DNA from: Lunasporangiospora selenospora
Lineage: Eukaryota > Mortierellomycota > Mortierellomycetes > Mortierellales > Mortierellaceae
Direction of reading: 5' to 3'
Length of the DNA stretch: 14,528 nt
NCBI GenBank assembly: GCA_015680635.1
Contig: JAABOA010000139.1
Location: forward strand, 1-14,528
This document shows positions 1 to 7,420 of this stretch, piece after piece. The position numbers and the translations under genes are program-made. Position 1 is the first letter of the stretch; the number at the start of each line of letters is the position of its first letter. The notes under the pieces were generated by a model. That model did no database searches. It worked only from the letters and a program-made list of their open reading frames with translations, and had not been told where the DNA came from.

Positions 1-51
<51 letters not shown>
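1..51. repeat. (TC)25 microsatellite
   Basis: Uninterrupted TC dinucleotides run from the left edge to position 51, so the true length is unknown. It probably lies near the start of intron 1 of the first CotH gene. Confidence 0.97.
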
Positions 52-55
<4 letters not shown>

Positions 56-56
56 G

Positions 57-95
57 TCTCTTTGTCCGACTCTCTTTGTCCGACTCTCTTTGTCC
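57..95. repeat. 14-bp tandem repeat, 2.8 copies
   Basis: The unit TCTCTTTGTCCGAC occurs at 57-70 and 71-84, followed by an 11-base partial copy at 85-95. It adjoins the TC microsatellite and may have grown from it. Confidence 0.9.
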
Positions 96-673
96 AGGCG
101 AATGCCCCTCTTGAGATGACAAAGAAAAAAGAGAGAAAAAACGATGTGCCAAATGAAGGGTCTTCAGCCCCTTCGGACAGTCTTTTTTCAATCGGAGAGT
201 TGGACAACTAAAGGCGGCTGGACAAAATTGATCAGGGTTGAGATACAAAAAGGGTCGATTGGGCGTGCCCTCGAACCAATCAGCTCAGGCGGACTCCCCA
301 TTCAGCCAGCTTGCTACATTTTTGGTCGTGAGCATGCCCGCCCTCGTGGATTCGGCCATTTTTGCTCAATTTTGGAGACAGGAGGCAGGTTTTTTTTGTG
401 GTCCAATTGATGAGCTAGCATCTTGACAGACAACCTATTTGCAGATATGCACGCGACTGGATCTCTGTAGGAAAGGGCACCATCAGCCCTGGAGAGCAAA
501 AGTAGGAGTGAGCCCAGCGCTTTTCCTCCCCTTGCCTTACTCTACACAATTATGCAGCGCATCGTCGCCTGTGCTGTTCCTCCCCTCAGCCGACCACTCA
601 GCATGTGTTAATGCATCGTCTGTGCCCTAACCCCTTCAATACTTTCCTCCATCTCTCTATTATTTGTTTCTAG

Positions 674-2531
674 TCACTTTTAATGTCATCGGTTACCCTT
701 CTGTTACATCTGGGTCGTTTGGTGTCTCGATCGGCGGCACTGTCACCAAGTTGGCCACAACTGAGGATACTTTCCCTGTTTGGTCAGGCGCTGTACGTGG
801 TACAACCTCCTCTGTGAACTACCAGTACGTCGAGCTCGATGCCACCGGTGCGGCAATCAAGTCCGAGAACTTTACGCGTGCACTCCACAAGCCAGACGCT
901 ACTCATTCCTATAATGAGTTCTTCCAGCGTCAAACGACGAAATATGTTCTCCCTCATATTCCATACACCTATCTCGCAACCTGGCCTTCTAATACCAAGG
1001 CCTTCAATGACGATGAGATTGCAACCCTCCATCTGACAACGGATCCAACACAGCTGGCTCAGTTGCATTCTGACCCAATGATCCCTGTTCAAGTGCGTGT
1101 TAATTTCCGCTTTATCTCGCATGACACGGTTCATTCTCAGAAAAACATTACCTTCCAGACCTCTGGCAAGAGTTCAAAGGCTTTCAAGAAGCAATCATAC
1201 AAGGTCTCGTTCGATACCGACTACAACCAAACCTTCTTCGGGCGTCCTAATATCAAGCTTCGCGCTGAGGCTACAGACCCTACCATGATTCGTGAGCGAC
1301 TCTACATTGATATGCTGAACGCTGTTGGCGTCCCTACTCAGCAAGGTACGTTTTGGTTCTTCCAGTTCCATGTTCAGGGCTGATACAATTGCACAGCACA
1401 ACCGGGGTTATTGACTTGCATGATACAAGGCTTACTTACTCTTTCTTTTGTCTTGGTTGACCGCTCATGACACCAATAGGCTCATATGTCCGCTTGTTCC
1501 TGAATAACGAGTTCTATGGTCTTTATCTCATGGTGGATGATATCAAGAAATCCTTTATTAAGCAAACGGTGTATGGCGGTGACGCTACCAAGGCCCTTGG
1601 ATCTCTCTTGCAGATGAACGCTCCCACCGTTGAGAATAGTGCAGACTTGACCTATAAGGGCAATAACGGCAGTGCATATGACCCAGAGGTGTACGCTGTC
1701 CAAAACCTTGGTGCCAACCCCCCAGATGCTCCATTGACACAACTGATCCAGTTCATGGCTGATCTCCAGGCGTTTGACCCTATCTCTACGCCCGACCCGA
1801 TCGCTTACTGGAACAACACGCGTCTAGACCTTGATGGATTCTTGCGCAATATGGCCATGGAGTACCTTGCTGGTGCTTGGGACAACTACTGGTTCTCTGG
1901 ATCGAATTACTTCTTCTACTTTAACCCTACTCTCGGAGCCAAGGGCAAATGGCAGTGGCTTCCTACCGACTTTGATGGCACCTTTGGTGATGGATTCCCT
2001 ACTTCCGTCCTGTCAAGGTACCAGGCTTATTACGACTTCAAGATTGACCATCCATTGGTGTCCAAGCTGATCCTCAATAACACTCAGATCAATGGACTGT
2101 TCGAGCAGACACTTCGTGAGATTGTTGGGTGGTCATTCAAGCCCGAGGCTCTCCATGCCCGGATAATGACCTACAACCAGATGATCAGTGATGATGTTCG
2201 CTGGGACTACTCTTTGGTCCGTACAGGACCAGGCAATACGAATAACTACACCATTGAGGACTTTAACGCGAACCTGGACACGATCATCAAGGATATGAGC
2301 TATTCACTCAAGGGCTGGATCACAGACATGTCGACCTTGGTCACGACTCAGCTCAACTTTGCTGTGCAGCCTGGTCTTGCAGACAGGGTGGCGCCACCCC
2401 CCAAGCCTACCAAGAATAGCGATAAGAAGGGTGATAAGAAGGGTTCTGGTTCAAGAACATCTGCATCGCTTTTGGGCATGACTACTCTTGTGGTTATTGC
2501 TTCAGTGTTTATGACTCTTCTGACCTTCTAA
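674..2531 (+). CDS. CotH-like GPI-anchored surface protein, copy 1 (5' partial; exons 674-1345 and 1480-2531)
   Basis: This is a CotH kinase-like family protein, known as spore-coat kinases in bacteria and as cell-surface proteins in Mucoromycota. The visible part is about 574 residues. It opens at a 3' splice site (acceptor AG 672-673) in phase 1, reading ITFNVIGYPSVT, so the signal-peptide exon must lie upstream of the window. Exon 674-1345 joins exon 1480-2531 through a split Gly codon (QQ-G-SYVRLF). The conserved core is present: GLYLMVDD, DNYW...SNYFFYF (DNYW codons 1881-1892) and the acidic metal-binding-type motif TDFDG (DFD codons 1968-1976). The C-terminus has a Pro/Lys-rich stalk (APPPKPTKN, then KKGDKKG) and ends in a hydrophobic tail without charged residues, typical of GPI attachment. 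The mature part contains no cysteine. It is a close paralogue of the gene at 7282-10617. Family assignment is secure; substrate and function are not known from sequence. Confidence 0.9.
1346..1479 (+). other. Intron 2 of CotH copy 1 (134 nt)
   Basis: The donor is AAG|GTACGT and the acceptor CCAATAG|GC. Removing it joins the frame so that QQGSYVRLF matches the paralogue residue for residue. Read-through would end at a TGA at 1381-1383. The paralogue has no intron at this site. Confidence 0.95.
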
Positions 2532-2648
2532 TGAGTCTCCTGTCGAGGAGACCCTCTCTTGTACTCTCCACTAGCTAAAAACATTGAAAAAAATAATAAC
2601 AAAAAAAAAAAAAAGATACCAGAAATAGACCCCCTGTCGTTTTATCTC

Positions 2649-2654
2649 ATTAAA
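2649..2654 (+). promoter_or_regulatory. Possible polyadenylation signal of CotH copy 1 (ATTAAA)
   Basis: ATTAAA lies about 118 bases after the stop codon, following an A-rich region. ATTAAA is a common variant of the eukaryotic signal. Fungal signals are loose, so this is tentative. Confidence 0.35.
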
Positions 2655-2689
2655 ATTCCTCAAAGCACACTCTTGATTTTTGTGGTGAC

Positions 2690-2703
2690 CACTCACGTGA
2701 GTG
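2690..2703. promoter_or_regulatory. 14-bp perfect palindrome with an E-box (CACTCACGTGAGTG)
   Basis: The centre is TCACGTGA, matching the core bound by fungal bHLH factors of the Cbf1 type. It lies about 240 bases upstream of the MRPS16 start codon, a plausible upstream activating site. The palindrome is directly visible; binding is inferred. Confidence 0.5.
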
Positions 2704-2900
2704 TGACTGGCTCTCCTGCTTTCTTCCAAACAGTTGATGGAAAGAATGCCTTTCCAGTTCTCCGGAGATCAACTTTTTGGCAGCAAATCATCAAGGAACA
2801 TTGTTAACTGGCAAAGGAGAAGATAGGACTACTACTTAACCGACTACCGAAATCAGCATCGACTTTGACAGCCAGCACATCTACACTTAACACACACACA

Positions 2901-2914
2901 TTTATATATATATT
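2901..2914 (+). promoter_or_regulatory. TATA-like element upstream of MRPS16
   Basis: TTTATATATATATT lies 30-43 bases before the ATG at 2944. It could be a TATA element with a very short leader, or only TA-rich leader sequence. Confidence 0.35.
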
Positions 2915-2943
2915 ACGCTCACACCTATCTCCAACACATAATA

Positions 2944-3714
2944 ATGATCTCCATTAAGCTTGCACGCCATGGGCTCAAGAACACCCCTTTCTATCACATC
3001 GTTGTTCTCCAGAGCCGATCACGACCAACCCGCAAGCCCATCGAGCAGCTTGGTACATTCAACCCCATTCCTGACAAGGATGGTGTTAAGGCCGTCACTT
3101 TGAACTTTGAACGCGCCAAGTACTGGCTCAGTGTTGGTGCCCAGCCCACTGAGAGTGTTGCCCGTATTTTGTCCAAGGTAGGAAAGATAGCAGGAGATGA
3201 AAGCTGTGCTTTGTCACAATTACGACCATTCCTATTTTACCTCTGCTTCCTATCTGTGCTTTCTTCAATTTGGCACTGGAAAGTCAGGAGAAAAAGAAAG
3301 GGACACCAAAGCGTTTACTACTTCCCGGTGTGCCTGATTTGGATGAGGCACCCGCGGGAATGATGTACTTGATTGGGATGGGTCGAATTGAAGGGGTAGA
3401 TCGCGAAAGGAACATGTGTGATTTGAACAAAGCGACCTTTTTTGGATTTAGTGAATCAACCACCACAGGATCAGAGATGCGACCTATTGACACGGACGAG
3501 CATGGAAAAGGATAGAGGATATTTGAGTTCAAGGGAACAAGAAAGAGAGATCCAACGACTATGTCATCTTTTTTTTTTTTTTTTGTTTGAACACTGACGC
3601 TAACTCTTTTTATTCTGTGATTCTTTTTAGGCCGATGTGATCCCAGCCCAGCCCAGACCTGGAATGCCCAACCCTAGCTCTTCATCCAAAATCAACACTC
3701 CCTCCTCAGCATAA
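2944..3714 (+). CDS. MRPS16: Mitochondrial small-subunit ribosomal protein bS16m (exons 2944-3177 and 3631-3714)
   Basis: This is the nuclear-encoded protein of the small subunit of the mitochondrial ribosome, homologous to bacterial S16. The spliced product is 105 residues, a normal length for the family. It starts MISIKLARHGLKNTPFYHIV, the S16 signature (I-(K/R)-L-A-R-x-G-x-K-x-x-P-F-Y-x-I-V-V). This is followed by the RSRPTRKPIEQLGTFNP segment and by RAKYWLSVGAQPTESVARIL, all conserved S16 blocks. The ATG is directly at the conserved N-terminus, so the start is secure. Exon 1 ends in phase 0 after 78 codons (TCC AAG|GTAGGA). Exon 2 adds 27 residues, starting ADVIP and ending in a Pro/Ser-rich tail. 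It lies 412 bases after CotH copy 1 on the same strand. Confidence 0.95.
3178..3630 (+). other. Intron of MRPS16 (453 nt)
   Basis: The donor is AAG|GTAGGA and the acceptor TTCTTTTTAG|GCC, preceded by a long T-rich tract (3570-3584 and 3608-3629). Without splicing, the frame runs on into a 139-residue product lacking any S16-like end. The short frames inside the intron look like chance ORFs. Confidence 0.85.
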
Positions 3715-3789
3715 GGGATAAAAGGAGCGTTCTCAGCACTTTCGTGCTACTTTCAACACTAGTTTTTGTAAACCGTCAAGCATAGACCC

Positions 3790-3796
3790 AATTAAA
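3790..3796 (+). promoter_or_regulatory. Possible polyadenylation signal of MRPS16 (AATTAAA)
   Basis: ATTAAA lies about 76 bases after the stop codon, a reasonable distance. It is judged on motif and position alone. Confidence 0.4.
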
Positions 3797-4728
3797 GTCG
3801 GAAAAGAAAAGAACTGGATATGGAACGTTTTCAAGGGATTGAAAGGAGAGGACAGGAAGGGAGGGAGGAAGAGGGGGAGGAAGACCATTAAGCTAGGGTA
3901 TGGCCTTCAGTAGAAGAAGTACATGATGAATGTATTGTTTATGCCGCTACTCTCTTGTGGTCCTTTTAATAGAATTTTTGTAGGTACAAAAGTCGCGGCG
4001 CGTCATTGAAAGACACCATCCGTTAATTGGATACAGAACTATTACAAAAAAAAAAGAAAAAAAAAACTATCACGGTGCTAGACTACACCATCGATTCTCA
4101 TCATTACACCTTCACACGCGAATCGCAGGCGCCATCTTCCCTTTTGACCCTCGCTTCTCTCTCCTCCCCACCCCCTTTTTTTTCTGAACTACTGTAGGCC
4201 TACACAACGGATAATCATCAATGTCACAATCAGACACTTTTTGCTCGTGAGGGCATGAATAGGAGGCAATTCGTGAGAGGGGAAAGGTTCACGACGAGAT
4301 TTGTTTGTGGCTGTTGTTGTACGTCCCTGCAACGGTGCCAATGGGAGAGAAGATGTAGAATAAAACTTTCGCCTCATTGTGTTTACCCCTGTGCCCCTGT
4401 GAGTCTATTAGTTCTTTTCTGACCACCGCTGATTTGGACTCGGACTCGGACCTACAACTGGGTTTTTAGACAGCAAACCCTACATCCCTGTCTCTCTCAA
4501 CCCAAGTTTTCTTCCATGGCTCTGTCCCATCCTTGACTGCGCCGTTCTTTCTTTCTGTCTCTTGAGCACATAAAAAAGAATCCGGAGTAACACCCGGCGG
4601 GCGCTGCGTCTGAAGAGTGAGCTATGAGGACAATCGCTCACACCCAAATCTCTTTTCATAAAGCTGCGACAAAGAAGAGAGCCCTCATCATTCAGTATCC
4701 GTTCAGTCGCCATTTTATTTGTTGTTGT

Positions 4729-4788
4729 TTTGGGCCCGGTGCACGTTTTTTATTCTTCTTCTTTCTTCCGCACGCACCGGGTCCCAAA
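4729..4788. repeat. Strong imperfect inverted repeat (hairpin)
   Basis: The left arm TTTGGGCCCGGTGC (4729-4742) pairs with the right arm GCACCGGGTCCCAAA (4774-4788). This gives 14 base pairs with a single bulged T at 4782. The 31-base loop is T/C-rich. It is too long and GC-rich to be a likely chance hairpin in this T-rich surrounding. Confidence 0.8.
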
Positions 4789-5397
4789 TCAATGGTATCT
4801 CAGCCGTAGTGGCGATGGCGCTCTACCCAATATTTGCTGTCTATTTCCCTTTCTTTCTTGCCATGCAGTGTCTTAGAGCGAAGATGCAGTGGGTCCAATG
4901 CACAGTTGCATGGCCGTCAGGCTGGTAGCGCGGGGAAGAGATGCTCTATTTGATTCTATGATACTCTTCGCCTTCCCAAAAGCCTCTCTACTGAGTTAGC
5001 TCAACCCACCATTCGGAAATCAAAAGAGGAAGAAATACCATCTTGCATCTCATAAACTAGCCTATATAGGAGACCATCTGCGTGGAAGAGGAAAAAAGAA
5101 TAAGGGTCATCAGCCTAGTCAAGGTGTCAAATGGATTGGAGGAGTGGGTAGCTGGGAAGTAGGAGTCAAGGACAATACTCGGCGAACACCAAGAACCGGA
5201 GAATCTCATAGTAATTGCCCCATTGCGAGCGTTCCGCGAAGTTCCTTCTTGGAGGGGGGGGGGCTTCTTTTTGGTTTTTTTTTTGGTTTTTTCTTCCTCT
5301 TTTTCTTTTTGGAGCGCATCTTTCCTTCCTTCTTGGAACCACTTGGGCCTAGAATGGATGCAACAGTCACCACTTGCTTTTGCAGGAGGACGAGGTT

Positions 5398-5400
<3 letters not shown>

Positions 5401-5451
<51 letters not shown>
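5401..5451. repeat. (GA)25 microsatellite in a purine-rich tract
   Basis: Fifty bases are uninterrupted GA dinucleotides. The flanks (about 5385-5400 and 5451-5480) are also almost all purine on this strand. Confidence 0.97.
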
Positions 5452-5454
<3 letters not shown>

Positions 5455-7087
5455 GGAGAAGGGAGTTAAGAGGAGACAGACAAAAAGAGAGACTTCCTCG
5501 GGGGCGGGACAGGGATGGCAAAAAAAAAAGAACCAAGGGGAGGTGAGTCGTGTAGGAGAGAGTAAAGTAGCAAAGAATATGTAGAAGAAACCCCCTTCGC
5601 GAGTAGTGTACCAAGGCGGAAATGACGAGGACAAGCACCCGACCCATCTTTGAAAGAAAGGACCCTTGGGTCCTTGTTGGGGGTTGATGCAAGGGAGAAG
5701 ACAAACGAAGGGTCTTGGTAACCTCCCCTACCACCACCAAGAGCGACCCTTGGCAAAGAAGGGAGCAAAGGAGGGAGCCAGTCGCGTGCAATTGCAGCTT
5801 CCAGTACTAAGGCAGTGTAGCCAGGGACTACACATCTCTCCTGCGCCTGCATGGCGCCAGCAGGTCAAATAGAAAGCCTTGCTTTTAAGTCGTGGACAAA
5901 AGATGGCAGGATAGAAAAAATCAGCGGGTAACAGAGGCATTAGTCGTGTGTTTGTGCATGATTGACATCGTCGTTGGTGTCTGTCCCTAACGCACACGAC
6001 CCCTTTCAACCCCGGGGTGTACCCTGCCTGCTGTTGATGCTGCCCTGTTGTTCGACAGATGCGTCCTTTATTTTTATCTCTCCGTCTCCTCGCGCGTTGT
6101 CAATGCTACCCCCCCTCCAACCTCTTTCGCTGTTGACAAGTAGGTGCTCATTCCTAGGGGGAAAGCGAGAAGGTCAGGAAGCAGATCGAAATATCTCACG
6201 ACTTCTATACTTGGCCTACGCACAGTAAGAGAAACAAGACCACTTGCGCAAAGGGTAAGTGACAATGTGTCATTTCAGTGTGCGGGGGGTGGGGGTGAAG
6301 GCAGTTAGCACAAGGAGGCTACTACTCCACTGGTCCACTGCACGCCACACTGACGCAACCTCACTAGACAATCACAGCCCTGAGATCGCCCTCCAGCCAG
6401 TCAGAAAAGGTTACAGGCACAAAAGCTCCGTTGATGTTGTCTTCTTGTCGTTCGTTTCCTTGTGTCCAGGATGCAACCCTCCTAGTCAGACGAACGACTG
6501 CATGTCTGGAAAGCAATAAAAGTTACCCAACGATGTGGCCTCGGCAAAGCAGTGAGTGTGTGCGGATGCTTACATGAACGGCTCGAAGCTCGACCCGCCA
6601 AGCTGTGACGGAGACGGAGGAGATACATCGGGCGGTTCTGCACATACTTTCTCGCACATGGTTAATTGAGCTGAGCTCTCCACGACGAGAGCACTCTCCC
6701 GAGAGCCCTCTTTCTCACTTTTGAAGCAGGTCATCCAATTACGACATATCACAACTCGCAAGGATGGCCCATTGTAACCCCCGTCTGCCCGATACACAAG
6801 GTCCATTCTGGGCAAGAGGTGAGTCGTGTGGGCTGAGAGCATATTTCCTCTGTCTGGTCGCGCGACCGTCAAGGTGCTATTCTCGGACAAAGCCGACCAC
6901 TAGACTTGTGCTGTCCCACCAAGTATTGTAGGGGACGAAGGGGGTCTTCTGTGTCGCTGCACACGCCTACCTGGAATGAATAAGGTAGAGACCACCCCGC
7001 AAGCCAAGGCTTGGATCTCGGTGCGGGTGCAGCCAGGTACATCCCCGACAGGCCTAGGCTGGAGAAATTGCCGGGCACGGCTGCCCG

Positions 7088-7095
7088 TATAAATA
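7088..7095 (+). promoter_or_regulatory. TATA box of CotH copy 2
   Basis: TATAAATA, flanked by GC-rich sequence, lies 194 bases before the ATG at 7282. The region between them is strongly pyrimidine-rich and contains no ATG, as expected for a clean 5' leader. The position implies a leader of about 160 nt. Confidence 0.7.
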
Positions 7096-7281
7096 CTGAC
7101 CTGGCTTTGCTCCTTGGCTTCTGCTTCTCGCACTCCTCTTGCCCGCCCACTCCTTCCCTCTTTACCCTCAGATCCGTCTGTTTGTCGGTGATTTGCATCA
7201 TCCACTACTATCCTCATTCACTCATCTCCTCCATCCCTGTCTTTCACTTCTACCGTATCTTCCTCCTCTCCGGTCCTCACC

Positions 7282-7369
7282 ATGGTCCGATTCCTAGCTG
7301 GACTAGCCGCTCTGGCGTCCGTTGCCTTTGCTGACAGTATGTGATCTCTCACACCCAACTTGCACCCTC

Positions 7370-7420
<51 letters not shown>

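Larger units (their letters stand above)
1..673 (+). other. Inferred 3' part of intron 1 of CotH copy 1
   Basis: No convincing exon is visible here. The intron ends in a pyrimidine-rich stretch and TTTCTAG at 667-673. The paralogue has its first intron at exactly the same codon and phase, straight after the signal peptide, with a (CT)18 tract about 36 bases after its donor. The (TC)25 tract at 1-51 may be the counterpart, which would put the missing exon a few tens of bases upstream of the window. I tested the short ORFs at 144-410, 333-426 and 552-610 as signal exons. None encodes a typical signal peptide ending at a good phase-1 donor. Confidence 0.6.
2532..2943. other. Intergenic: 3' flank of CotH copy 1 and promoter/leader of MRPS16
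   Basis: This 412-base gap has no supported gene. It contains a small hairpin just after the stop (GTCTCC at 2535-2540 pairs with GGAGAC at 2547-2552). Downstream are an A-rich stretch around 2576-2615, an ATTAAA at 2649-2654 that could be the CotH polyadenylation signal, a CACGTG palindrome at 2690-2703, and a TA-rich element at 2901-2914 before the MRPS16 start. Confidence 0.8.
3715..7087. other. Long intergenic region without a convincing gene
   Basis: I see no supported gene on either strand in these 3.4 kb. The longest frames, on the - strand at 5057-5791 and 5206-5634, consist largely of Ser-Leu dipeptides read through a (GA)25 tract. Other frames are short and have no recognisable domain. 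Visible structure includes poly-A runs (4046-4066), a 14-bp hairpin (4729-4788), a G-run followed by T-runs (5252-5320), the (GA)25 tract (5401-5451) and purine-rich flanks. The last part holds the promoter of CotH copy 2. A small RNA gene or a fast-evolving multi-exon gene cannot be excluded by eye. Confidence 0.7.

Noticed and set aside
552-604. MQRIVACAVPPLS-type start as the signal exon of CotH copy 1
   Set aside because: The donor at 605 would leave phase 2, but the exon at 674 needs phase 1. The peptide lacks a long hydrophobic core, and the paralogue's signal exon looks quite different.
5057-5791. 244-residue - strand frame (and overlapping 5206-5634 - and 5144-5584 + frames)
   Set aside because: The frames are held open by the (GA)25 tract, giving Ser-Leu or Arg-Glu dipeptide runs, and by poly-A/T tracts. 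There is no domain and no consistent codon pattern.
6570-6890. 106-residue - strand frame upstream of CotH copy 2
   Set aside because: Looks moderately protein-like, but I recognise no family, find no clear neighbouring exons, and the length is within chance for this base composition.
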